NCBI GenBank assembly: GCA_034620365.1
Contig: JAQGEQ010000054.1
Location: 124,001 to 188,000, forward strand
Reading direction: 5' to 3'
Length of the DNA: 64,000 nt
Source of the DNA: Pegea sp. RAD2-039
Lineage: Eukaryota; Chordata; Thaliacea; Salpida; Salpidae
Within the stretch, counting starts at the first letter, position 1. The number at the start of each line of letters is the position of its first letter. The position numbers and the translations under genes are program-made. This document shows positions 11,301-21,042 of the stretch, in pieces. The notes beneath the pieces were generated by a model. That model did not search any database, had not been told where the DNA came from, and saw only the letters and a list, made by a program, of their open reading frames with translations.

Positions 11301-13996
11301 ACATTCGACGCCGAAAATTGCACAAATATCTCCCGCAGAAGCTTCCTGAATTTCCTGATCAACAAATCCACTTTCAATTTGAATGACGTCATAAGTCACG
11401 TGGCTAGTTAAAGTAATGATGACGTCACCTCCATATTGTTCGCATGCATCCGAATCAATCGCGACAGCTTCGTCTTCTTCCCATTACGATTGTTAATGAT
11501 GAAGTCGCCTTTGGCAAATCGTCCCTGGTACACTCGTAAATAAGTCAGCTGTCCAAATTTGCTTTGCTGTCAATCAAACTAATCAACTGTTGTCGGTTGT
11601 CATGGCAACCAACTTCGAGTTTGAACGCTAAAGCGATGGCAGGATTTGTATCAGAGCGCTCAGGATTCAATTTAATCTTTGTTCCTAAAGACTCGTCACT
11701 GCCAACATATTATGACGTCATCGGAACGCTTGTAAGCGGCCACCAGATGGCGCAAACCTTTCATCGAGATGTTGACGGTCAAACGCAAAGTTGTCCACCT
11801 CACTAGGATCGGGCAGGTAGCTGTTGATGGCGTCCAGGACCAGTTGAACACCTTTGTTCTTAAGGGCGGTACCTGTGAGGACCGGAGTAAAGGTCCGGGC
11901 CACAACTGTTCGTCTTATAGCCGCCTGTAACCAGTAGTTTGTGGTCTAGTTGATGATGTAGTGGTCACTTACCTTTAATTGGTCCACAGTAGGTGTCTCG
12001 TCACAGAGAAAGATCTCAGCAAGTTCGTCGTCAACATTACTCACACATTCTGTAAATCAAAAGATTTTTAGAAGACGCGATTATGCAAATTAGCATCGCG
12101 GCAGATAAAGAGTTTATGGGCGTCAAAAGAATCTGTCAAAAGATGAAGATAAAAGCTGGATTCCTAGCTTCAAGATCACTAAAAGAGAAATGGATTCACA
12201 TCTGTACATGTTTGAAGAAGAAGGCTCGTGACAGTCCCTGAAGTCAACCACTTTCGGGTCGCTCATTGTTGACAAAGAGAGGGAAGACAAGAGATGATGT
12301 GGACAAGCCCTGGGACAACCATCACCAATCACTGTCGCTTTCTTGGGTAACAGGACAAGAGGTAATGTGGACCGACAACCTGGGACAACCATCACCAATC
12401 ACTGTCCTTTCCTTGGGTACCAGGACAAGATATGATGTGGACCAACGCCCTGGGACAACCATCACCAATCACTGTCCTTTCCTTGGGTACCAGGACAAAA
12501 GGTGATGTGGACCGACAACCTGGGACAACCATCACCAATCACTGTCCTTTCCTTGGGTACCAGGACAAAAGGTGATGTGGACCGACAACCTGGGACAACC
12601 ATCACCAATCACTGTCCTTTCCTTGGGTAGCAAGACAAGAGATGATGTGGACCGACGCCCTGGGACAACCATCACCAATCACTGTCGTTTTCTTGAGTAC
12701 CAGGACAGAAGGTGATGTGGACCGACAACCTGGGACAACCATCACCAATCACTGTCCTTTCCTTGAGTACCAGGACAAGATATGATGTGGACCAACGCCC
12801 TGGGACAACCATCACCAATCACTGTCCTTTCCTTGGGTACCAGGACAAGAGGTGATGCGGACCGACGCCCTGGGACAACCATCACCAATCACTGTCGTTT
12901 TCTTGAGTACCAGGACAGAAGGTGATGTGGACCGATAACCTGGGACAACCATCACCAATCACTGTCCTTTCATTGGGTACCAAGGCACTATTAACAAAAG
13001 GTCAACATCTGCACGAAAACCCCACGAATGAAAAGAGCGTTTAAAGTTTAAGGGTCTTTTTCAAAGATGTACTGAGACCTCTAAAAAATTTTGGACTTTA
13101 AAGTCATCACCTCAATCATTATTTATTATAATCTTACGCTAGATGGCGTAATGGAGCATTTAATACATTTCAAACTAACCAATCAGCTCAATTCTTTTTT
13201 CTTCAACTAACTGCTTCATATCTCTTGGTATTGGTTTATATGTGACAACATCACCAGAATTTCCTTCAAAATAAACAGCCTTCTTCTCAATTATATCAAC
13301 CATTCCTTCACATTTGCTTTCCAACCCGATAGGAATGTTGATGAAGGCAGCATTTCGATGTAGTTTCGATCTAATAACAACAATTCGTATCTACATCACT
13401 TAATCTTTACAAGTACCTGATCTGAGTGAGACATCTGTAAGGATTGGCAGCTAATCGGTCAACTTTATTGATGAAGATGATGCTTGGGACTTTATATCTA
13501 TTAATCTGACGATTCACTGTCAGCGTTTGACTTTGAACCGCGCTATTTGCACAAATCACTAAAACCTGTTAAAACCATTTTATATAAACGACCATTTTCG
13601 CCACAAAACTACTCACAGCGCCATCTAGTACTCGTAACGCGCGTTCGACTTCTACTGTGAAGTCCACGTGACCAGGAGTGTCGATAACATTGATATTATG
13701 ATCTTTCCATTGGACATAAGTGGCAGCAGATTGAATAGTGATTCCGCGTTCGCGTTCTAAATCCATCGAATCCATGGTGGCTCCAACTTTATCTTTACCT
13801 TTAACCTATATCGAAATGAAGATGGGAACTCGAAACGAATCCGCATCACCTCATGCATCTCAGAGATTCTTCCACTATAATAGAGAAGTCTCTCGGTTAC
13901 GGTGGTTTTCCCGGAATCGATATGCGCCGCTATCCCGATATTTCTCATCTTCTTTAAAGACTCACACTCCGTCGAGTACATGAAGTATGACGTCAT
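8378..13996 (-). CDS. GFM1: Elongation factor G, mitochondrial (EF-G1)
   Basis: Translational GTPase that drives ribosome translocation in mitochondria. Exons (minus strand, 5' to 3'): 13850-13996, 13617-13805, 13417-13565, 13180-13370, 11973-12049, 11758-11924, 11614-11697, 11429-11566, 11253-11354, 11053-11199, 10873-11003, 9420-9489, 9094-9186, 8843-8990, 8572-8786 and 8378-8515. Visible motifs are the P-loop [22 protein letters not shown] (switch region), DTPGHVDFT (G3) and NKVDR (G4; most relatives have NKLDR). Downstream are [14 protein letters not shown]-like domain II residues, the domain III motif [24 protein letters not shown] and the C-terminal [15 protein letters not shown]. The protein covers the full family length. 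The annotated ATG lies inside a TGACGTCA palindrome, and no mitochondrial targeting sequence precedes the G domain, so a short 5' exon is probably missed. The lysine-rich end KKSKNKKK precedes the stop. Confidence 0.93.
9541..9616. repeat. Short tandem repeat, 19-bp unit, 4 copies
   Basis: The unit AGATGAAGATTGAATCAAG repeats at about 9541, 9560, 9579 and 9598 with few changes. It lies in a GFM1 intron, upstream of the nested gene on the plus strand. Confidence 0.8.
9833..9840 (+). promoter_or_regulatory. Probable TATA box of the nested secreted-protein gene
   Basis: The string ATATAAAAGC lies about 70 bases before the ATG at 9907. The spacing would put transcription start near 9865 and leave a 5' leader of about 40 bases. 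This is an inference from motif and distance only. Confidence 0.5.
9907..10588 (+). CDS. Small cysteine-rich secreted protein nested in a GFM1 intron
   Basis: Unrecognised family. Four exons, 9907-10024, 10080-10210, 10268-10354 and 10406-10588, join in phase through three introns of 55, 57 and 51 bases with GTAAGA, GTGAGC and GTGAGT donors. The product is about 172 residues. The N-terminus [15 protein letters not shown] is a plausible signal peptide. The rest carries eight cysteines spaced roughly C-x15-C-x19-C-x4-C-x10-C-x8-C, then two more about 18 apart, enough for four disulfides. The last intron is a multiple of three, so retention would also keep the frame open. The tripeptide DVI occurs six times because TGACGTCAT(C/T) palindromes sit in the exons in one frame. 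The gene lies wholly inside the GFM1 intron between 9490 and 10872, on the opposite strand. Function unknown; a secreted ligand, toxin-like or matrix protein are all possible. Confidence 0.6.
10640..10750. repeat. Degenerate GATCT-rich tandem repeat
   Basis: Imperfect repeats of TGATCTAATTGAGATCT and close variants follow the stop codon of the nested gene. They may lie in its 3' untranslated region. No function is implied. Confidence 0.5.
12285..12985. repeat. Minisatellite, 70-bp unit, about 10 copies
   Basis: The anchor ATCACCAATC starts at 12321, 12391, 12461, 12531, 12601, 12671, 12741, 12811, 12881 and 12951, exactly 70 bases apart each time. Units carry GATGTGGACC, CTGGGACAACC and CCTTGGGTACCAGGACA. 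Variant blocks (CCAACGCCC against CGACAACC; TCGTTTTC against TCCTTTCC) recur 350 and 210 bases apart, indicating unequal exchange of multi-unit blocks. The array lies in the GFM1 intron between 12050 and 13179. Confidence 0.95.
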
Positions 13997-14226
13997 CTTC
14001 TGTGGTATGACGTCATTTGTCGAATTTTGTTGATTAAGTCATTAGAGCTTACTGAAAAATCTTTTATTTTAAGTCCACATGATTGGTTAGAGACTGATTT
14101 GAAAATAATTTTTCGTAAAATACCGAACGACATCACTAAATAAATAATCAACTAATAATAAATATAACTAAAAACTTCTGTAAAAGAACAAATAAATTTT
14201 CACGAATCAACAAATAAATTGTTCAT

Positions 14227-14457
14227 TTAAGCCACAAAATTTGAACGAATCTTTTTCCAAGGTTTTAATTGGTTGATTTCAACTTGTTGAAATGATTTAT
14301 TTAATTTCTCATCTTTATTTTCAACTTTTTCATTTGCTTCATAAATATTCTTGAAATTATCAGCTGCTTTTCGAACTTTACTGGCGATGTCTTTAGGTAA
14401 GTTGTTACAAACTTTATCCAGGTGGTTCAGTACATCATCTTTCATCAGTTGAGACAT
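14227..14457 (-). CDS. Hypothetical 76-aa protein
   Basis: Single open frame beginning MSQLMKDDVLNHL and ending KPWKKIRSNFVA. An acceptor-like TTTAATTTTAG lies about 25 bases upstream of this ATG, which could be the end of a 5' untranslated intron or a trans-splice site. The protein is soluble, highly charged and probably helical, with one cysteine. It sits between GFM1 and CARS2, all on the minus strand. I do not recognise the family; it could be a small conserved mitochondrial or cytosolic protein, or a chance frame. Confidence 0.45.
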   Translation of the reverse strand: MSQLMKDDVLNHLDKVCNNLPKDIASKVRKAADNFKNIYEANEKVENKDEKLNKSFQQVEINQLKPWKKIRSNFVA

Positions 14458-14778
14458 TTCCAGATTTTTCAAAATTTAGTTTCAACTGCTAAAATTAAAT
14501 GAGAAAAATTAAAGTTAAAGATATAAACAAGATAAAAAATCACCAGAATATGTGAGAGTTATAAAATCAGATTTATTTATAAAACAAATCATTATTCTAC
14601 TTTCTCATATTTACTATTAAGTTTTAATTTCAATAAATTTGAGATTAATCTATTTTCGATTATAGAAAATCTTCATTTCTCAAATCATTGATAAGTTTTT
14701 AAAAAAACAATGTCTTGCTGATAATCCAATTATTTTTATTAAACTTCTTTTGAGATTTATGGGTGACCAGCAGAAATA

Positions 14779-14947
14779 CTTCAGATGGCATCTATCACAT
14801 CACTGGTAAACCAGATGAAGAGAAAGATCATCCATGTGTAGACAAGCAGTGGTTGTTTGGTTTGTTGATTAAAACCAGTTGATAATTGATTACAAACAAA
14901 ATTCTTCTTCAGATTGTGTCATGAAAGGGAAGATACTTCCACTGGAT
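14779..14947 (+). pseudogene. MCPH1: Copied fragment of MCPH1 (end of exon 15, intron, start of exon 16)
   Basis: This 169-bp stretch matches 25721-25889 with only two differences that I could see. The match runs from CTTCAGATGGCATC through the intron to CTTCCACTGGAT. Because the intron is retained, the copy arose from DNA and not from mRNA. It lacks the rest of the gene and is very unlikely to make a product. It lies about 11 kb from its source, beyond the 3' end of CARS2. Confidence 0.9.
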
Positions 14948-15012
14948 AGATTTCAAAGAAAAACATTTACTTGAAAACCAACAACTTGCTGATTATTGAT
15001 TTTTTGAAATCA

Positions 15013-16563
15013 TTAAGTTCTATTTCTTTTAAAATTATGAGCAAATACTTCCGTAAAACCCAAGTTACCAAAAAAAGTGTTAAAAAAATGTAAAATTTCA
15101 ACAATACAATCATTATGTCTATTATCAACAGGTTCTTTCCATTCTTCCATCAAAATGTTGTCACCTAACATTTGATTAACAAACAAACACAGCTGATAAA
15201 CACTTTCCAAAGCTTTTGGTGTATCAAAATCATTCTTGAAGGCAAAATCAACTTCAGCTTTACACGTTGAAAGCTGAAGCTGAACTTTCTCTGGCTCTAT
15301 TCTGCCAGACATATTTCCTTGTATATATTGTTGACATCTATAAGCAAATTCAGCTAATTTATTTAATCGTGTTTGAGCTTGAGTCAGAGTTTTTTGATGA
15401 TAAAAGATATCATCATGCCAAATAGTTTCAATACACATTAAACGAATTAAATCAGCAGAATGAGATTGAAGAAATGATTGAATAGTGACGACATTTCCTA
15501 ATGACTTAGACATCTTTCCACCTCTCCTTGGTTGAACTAAGTGACCTGTATGAAGGAAATAGTTACACCACTGATCAGTTTCATGGAAACTATGACATTG
15601 AAAGATTTCACATTCATGATGAGGGAACTTTAAGTCAACAGCACCAGTATGAACATCAAGTTTGTCGTTAAAGTATAAAGAAGATAAAGTAGAACACTCA
15701 ATATGCCAGCCTGGACGGCCATTACCCCATGGCGCTTCCCAATAAAGCTCGCCAGGCTTTACAGCCTTCCACAGAGAGAAATCTTTTGGGCTTTTTTTAT
15801 TAGCTGAAGTATCTGATTGTTCCCAGACTTCATATGAAGGAGCTAAATAAGCAGAATTTGTTGGTAAGCAGTGATGATCAAACCAAACATTTCCATCAAC
15901 AGTTGTATAAGCATGGCCTTTTTTAATCAATTTGTTAATAAATGAAATAATTTCTGGTAAGACATCATCAACACATGCAAATACATTTGGTGATAAGATA
16001 TTTAAACTGTTTAAATCAGTGAAAAACTCTTGTTCATACTTCCTAATAAGGTCATTAAATGAAACTTCAATTAAATTACTTCGTGTAATTATTTTGTCAT
16101 CAACATTAGTAACACCCATCACCATAAATATATCAAATTCATAAAACTTCATCAAAATCCTTCTAATTACATCAGATCTAATAAAAGAACTAGCATGTCC
16201 AATGTGACAACTATCATAGACTGTTGGTCCACATGAATACCAGCTAATCCTACTTGGGTCACTAACTACCAATGGAACTAACTTTTTATCCTTTTTTTTA
16301 CCAAGGCAACGATAACTGTTTGAAACCTTAAAACCTGTATCAAATCCATTTGGTGTCTTCCATTGATGAAGATTGATTGGTTCATTTTTTTGTGAATTAA
16401 TGTTTTTATGTTGAATAAATGATGAAAAAGATCTTTGAAATAAGAATTCAAAACTTGATTTCCATAAATTTATGGACTGATTTGAAGAAATATATTTTGA
16501 GAAAGTTTGAGAAAACATTATATTAACAAATATTAAAACAGCAAATACCCTACACGAAAACAA
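15013..16563 (-). CDS. CARS2: Cysteinyl-tRNA synthetase, mitochondrial (intronless)
   Basis: Class I aminoacyl-tRNA synthetase that charges mitochondrial tRNA-Cys. The 516-aa frame shows the Cys-specific SCGPTVYDSCHIGHAS (HIGH signature) near residue 110 and KMSKSLGNVV (KMSKS signature) near residue 350. It also has the conserved GRPGWHIECS and HHECEIFQ, which bear zinc-binding Cys and His. The first about 60 residues are rich in Ser, Phe, Lys and Arg, as expected for a mitochondrial presequence. The first ATG is at 16563; an internal ATG at 16518 (MFSQTFSKYISS) is an equally good start. Length fits the mitochondrial form. Unlike its neighbours the gene has no intron, which suggests either intron loss through a retrocopy or an intron-poor ancestral gene. 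Confidence 0.93.
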   Translation of the reverse strand: MFSCRVFAVLIFVNIMFSQTFSKYISSNQSINLWKSSFEFLFQRSFSSFIQHKNINSQKNEPINLHQWKTPNGFDTGFKVSNSYRCLGKKKDKKLVPLVVSDPSRISWYSCGPTVYDSCHIGHASSFIRSDVIRRILMKFYEFDIFMVMGVTNVDDKIITRSNLIEVSFNDLIRKYEQEFFTDLNSLNILSPNVFACVDDVLPEIISFINKLIKKGHAYTTVDGNVWFDHHCLPTNSAYLAPSYEVWEQSDTSANKKSPKDFSLWKAVKPGELYWEAPWGNGRPGWHIECSTLSSLYFNDKLDVHTGAVDLKFPHHECEIFQCHSFHETDQWCNYFLHTGHLVQPRRGGKMSKSLGNVVTIQSFLQSHSADLIRLMCIETIWHDDIFYHQKTLTQAQTRLNKLAEFAYRCQQYIQGNMSGRIEPEKVQLQLSTCKAEVDFAFKNDFDTPKALESVYQLCLFVNQMLGDNILMEEWKEPVDNRHNDCIVEILHFFNTFFGNLGFTEVFAHNFKRNRT

Positions 16564-16719
16564 ATGAATTATAAATCAGTGTATGGCATTATAAAAACAG
16601 TTTTACAAATTATAACAAATTTCTAAAGGCAACAAAAGTTAAATAAAAGTAAAATTTAGAGTTTACAAAATAAAAACTTTTGAAATCTATCAAAACAAAA
16701 ATTAACTCAGTAACTTTGT

Positions 16720-16941
16720 TTAATTTTCTAATAATAAGAAGTTATCAATGATAAATGTCAATGAAAACTTAACAAAATTATTTTTGTTTATAAAAAGCTC
16801 TAAGAATAGAAATATAAACAAAAGTAACATTGAAAAAATTGTTTGATAAAATGAAGATCGTTTTTTAGCAACATTAAGTTTCAATAAATAATAATTTATA
16901 TATTTAAAGCTTAATTTAGCACTCATTTGACTTTTCCACAT
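16720..16941 (-). CDS. Possible small single-pass membrane protein
   Basis: The 73-aa frame MWKSQMSAKLSFKY... contains one strongly hydrophobic stretch (IFSMLLLFIFLFLEL). A GGTTACAG acceptor-like site lies eight bases before the ATG. It is about 160 bases upstream of CARS2 on the same strand. Hydrophobic frames arise easily in AT-rich DNA, so this may be chance. Confidence 0.25.
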   Translation of the reverse strand: MWKSQMSAKLSFKYINYYLLKLNVAKKRSSFYQTIFSMLLLFIFLFLELFINKNNFVKFSLTFIIDNFLLLEN

Positions 16942-18612
16942 TTTACGACCTGTAACCCATTTAAAAGTTGCTTTAACCTAAAGTGGCTCCAAAAATTGTT
17001 TTTGAATTTGAGTTTATTTTAAATAATGAAATATTTTTACTATTATCTAAAAGTAAACCACAAATAATTAGTTATTTTTATTTATCTTATTATGATTTAC
17101 ACTAAAATATTATAGAGAGATAATTTATTTATTGATAACTAAATTAAACAACTGTTGTGCAATACCTTAAAAAGAATTTTAGAGTTTAAAAATTTAATTT
17201 AGAAAAGTAACTTTAAGTTAGAGTAAATACTCTATTATTTAATAAAATATTACTAGTTTCAAGTTATCTAAATAAAAGTGAATTAATTGTATTAAAAACT
17301 GTAAGTAGGACATGCTGTATAAAAAGTATTAAAGATGAAGTTTTTTAAATCTTAATGTAAGCAAGAATTGTTCTGCTGTTTTATATGAAATCTTAGAAGT
17401 AGTGATCAGTTATTTAAATATATTTAAAGGATTCTCAATTTCGTAGTAATCTATTTTATGTATATCATAAGTTAGGTTGATCGCAATTTTTCTATAATTT
17501 CAAATTGGTTTATTAAAGGCCATAATGGCTTCTTAAACGTATTAATTAGAAAAAAATTGTGATAAGCTAATTCATTGTTTACATTATAGAAAAATGAAGT
17601 TTTTAAGATTATATTTTGAGGCAAACTTTTTAAATACAGTGTATAATCAGGTAATTGTTAAAAATAAACGTACTAATTGATTTTTTAAAAGATAATTGAA
17701 CAGTATGAATCACAATCAAAAACTGTTATTGAAATTTTGTAAACATTCAAACTTATTAATACATTATAACTACAAAACTACTTATAACCCAAAATACTTT
17801 GACTAGATCTACAATGCTAACATAACTTACTTGAAGACGTGTCTGCATTAACTTAATTTTTTCTGTTTAAATTTAATAAACATAGAAAAATGAAACTTTC
17901 AGTTAAATTCATTATTAAGTTAAAACTGAAATTTTAAAATCAAATTATCATCACCAAATTAGCAAGATTGTTTGAAAGAAGTTATAAATATAAAGAAATC
18001 ATCTTCATCACAAGCTGACTTTTCAATTTATTCGGTTTTTTTTAGATTTAAAATTGACAAAAATATGTTTTTAATTTCTTCGTTTTCAAATTTAAATTAA
18101 TTTTAAGCCAAAATAGGCCATAGAAACAGTTTATGCAATCCAAGGTAGAAAATACTTGAGCATTTTTTTACAATTTTATAAATGGTTAAGATTCGGAATA
18201 TTTGTTTTTTGCTATTGCTTATAAAAATAAGAATTTAATCTAATTATAATAGTTTTTGAGAAATAAGTAGAAATATTTGGAAATTTCCTGCTATTTTAAA
18301 CTTGCAATAAGAAATTAATTTACTTTATCCAATAATAATTTATCATCACAAAGTTTAAATTATTAGTAATCTTGATTTCAAAAAAATAATTTATATTTTA
18401 AGCAAATTCTAAGCAGTTTATGTAATGTAGTTAGTTTATTTAATGTAGTGAAAAAATTGGTTTAAATTCTTTGGATATTTCTATAATTTTTAAGTTAATT
18501 TTTAATTGATTTTTTTTATACATTTTTTTTTCTAAATGAAATAAATTTCAGTTTTAAAGAATTTCTCTTTTTAGATATTTTTTTCTTGAATCAATATAAA
18601 AATATTGACAAG
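16942..18612. other. AT-rich intergenic region
   Basis: Divergent spacer between the minus-strand CARS2 side and the plus-strand coiled-coil gene. No supported gene or repeat. Confidence 0.5.
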
Positions 18613-19665
18613 ATGACTCTTGATGAAACATTTAAGTCTTTAAAAGATGATTTTGTAAAAGATTCATCTGAAAATTCACCTTGGTATTTAGATGAAACCA
18701 GAAAAAATGATATTTTTTTGGAGAAACTCATTAACACTACAACTCTAACAATAAAAAGAGTTGTACACCAAAATATTGATGGTTAGTTTGTTTCAGTTTT
18801 AGAATAAATTAAAAAGTTTTCGAAACATTGAAGACATTGGTAGCAAAATATATGATCAAGTCGTTGAAAACTCACAACTACAAAAAGGAAAAGAAATTAT
18901 TGAAGCTGTAAAAAATGCTTTGAAAAAGTGTAGCCTGGAATATGAAAATGTTAGTTTTGAACATTATGTTAAATACTAAACTGATGACTTAGTTCAAAAG
19001 CTTTGAATGTATTTCGGACATTTTCATTAAAAGTTTGAACAAAAAAATTTCATTTCAACAGAAATTAAACGAACAAAAGCTTAAAGCTCAACAAGAAAAA
19101 GAAGAAAGCATAAAACTTGTTAAAAAAGAGTTAGATGTTCAGATAAAAGAACTTATAAAAAACCGAGATATACAAGAAGAAGGAGCGTTACAAAGACTAA
19201 AAAGTCTGCTGATCGAAGAGAATGAAGAAAAGATTAAAGAGTGTTTAAAAAAATGTGAAAAGTAAATTAAAGTTTTTAATAGATAAAATAATTCTGAATT
19301 TCTGCGTTACAGAAGGAAAAATGAAGAAATTGAAGAATCAATTCGAGTTATTTACAAGAAGATGTCAGACTCTATTTCAACTCAGTTTCAAGAATCTTTG
19401 ACGCAAGCTTTACATATCAAACAAAATCAATTTGAGATTGAAAAAGAGTCGGCTGTGTTGGAAGAAAGAAGAAGATGTAGAAAAGAAATGGAAGTAAAGC
19501 TTAAATCTGAAAAAGATTTACATCAGCAAGAAGTGAAAATATTGCAAGAAAGGTTCAGAATTTCATTATTTGTCTTTTAAGTATTCTAAATTAAAAAGTT
19601 TAAATGATCAACTAACTAATTATATTATTTTTAGATTGGCAACACTATCAATAACACAGCTTTGA
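18613..19665 (+). CDS. Coiled-coil protein of unknown function
   Basis: Exons as read: 18613 to about 18758 (MTLDETFKSLKDDF), about 18803-18949, about 19012-19262, 19314-19553 and 19635-19665, ending in LATLSITQL. Splice phases of the last three exons agree. From the third exon on the protein is almost entirely charged heptad sequence, for example KLNEQKLKAQQEKEESIK and ALQRLKSLLIEENEEKIK, so a long coiled coil is expected. The product is about 280 residues. The end of the first exon is uncertain (GTTGTA or GTTAGT donor), and an upstream exon may be missing. It resembles small ciliary or cytoskeletal coiled-coil proteins in composition only; I do not name it. Confidence 0.6.
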
Positions 19666-20584
19666 ACTTAAACAACTTTCACAAAGTTCCTGATAAAGAT
19701 TCTTAAAAGGATTATGGATTTAATGACGAATAAAATTGTTTTAAAACTCGAACCTTTTTTGATATCATTAACTAATAAAAGTTATTATTATTCGAAAGTA
19801 AAAGCAGGTTTTTGTCAATTATTAGTATTATGTAAATTGATAAAAATTTGCCACATTTTGTAATCGTTTAGAATTTTGTAGATTAATTCAAGGAACAACT
19901 TTCACTCCAAACATAGTTTTAGGAAGTAATTCAGAAAAAGAAAAAGTTTTTAAAACTTGGACTTAATAAATCCAACAGCTACAGATGGTTTAAACTTGTT
20001 TACTTTTAAAAACTTAAAACTATATCTACCTAAAAGGTTTTAGAGTATCAATTTTATCTAACTCAAAGTTTTTTGAAGGAATGATAATTTTGATTTCAGT
20101 TAGATCTTTATCAGTTCTTTTACATTGCAAAGATGTTTTTCAAAAACTTTTTTTCGATTTCTTAGTGTAGATTCGAATGAATTGTTTGCCTAATATTGAC
20201 TTGATTTGAAATCTTTATTTGAAGACCTTGTATATTGACTTTTCGAGTTTATAGAAAAACACTTTCCTTATAAGGTATTTATTATTGGTATATTTATGTT
20301 TACAATTTGTTTTTAAAAGTAAAATTAAATAATTTCTTATGTTTTAGCCGATGTATAAGACTTTTATACTGTTTATAGCTTCCATCGATAATCGAAACCT
20401 AAAATAAGTGTTGGAATAATTTAAATTTCATAGTCTAAAAAGTAAGTAAGTTTTTTTATCGGTACAATGTATAATATTCTATATAAGAAAAAGATTATGA
20501 TACATCTACTAAGTATCTACTTACTTGTAAAAGTTTTTAAGAGATTGTTTTTTACAATAGACATCATTTTTGTTCGTCAAACTC
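19666..20584. other. AT-rich intergenic region
   Basis: No gene supported between the coiled-coil gene and the SINE at 20585. Confidence 0.5.
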
Positions 20585-20765
20585 CTGCTTGATAGCGAAG
20601 CGGTTACTACACCTACCTTCTAGCTAGGAAGTCTCGGATTCGACCCCAGGTGGAGACATATCTATAAACTCTTGAGAAAAACCATAGAAAAACTCGTGAG
20701 AATGTATGTTAGCGAGATGTGCTCTCTTTAGCACCCTCCTTTGCATTAATATATAAAAAAACTCA
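20585..20765 (+). mobile_element. tRNA-derived SINE (type 2)
   Basis: The head has a tRNA-like internal promoter: A box TAGCGAAGCGGTTA near 20595 and B box GGATTCGACCC near 20637. A body follows with GAAAAACCATAGAAAAA, then a 3' tail GCGAGATGTGCTCTC...GCACCCTCCTTTGCATTA with an A/T-rich end. The same tail recurs at 32335-32395. It lies upstream of MCPH1. Confidence 0.75.
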
Positions 20766-21042
20766 TTATCTTATTTAAAGTAATCAACTATCCAAACTTT
20801 TATTTCAGATATAAATTATAATTAATTTAGTTTTCAAAATACTGTGAAATTCAAATTATTTAATTTTAATAATAACTTTGTTTAAGTTTATTTGAATTAT
20901 TTTTGCGTATTTGTACTAATTACAAAGTTAATAAAAGGCATTTTGTCGGACTTTACTTTAAAACCAAAACATTCGCTAAATTCAAAATTGCTGAAGCATC
21001 GAAGGTTTTATAGACTTTTTAACAATTTTTAGTTTATTAAAT

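Noticed and set aside
12266-12505. Open frame across the minisatellite
   Set aside because: The frame is open only because the 70-bp repeat lacks stops in it; it lies in a GFM1 intron and has no splice or family support.
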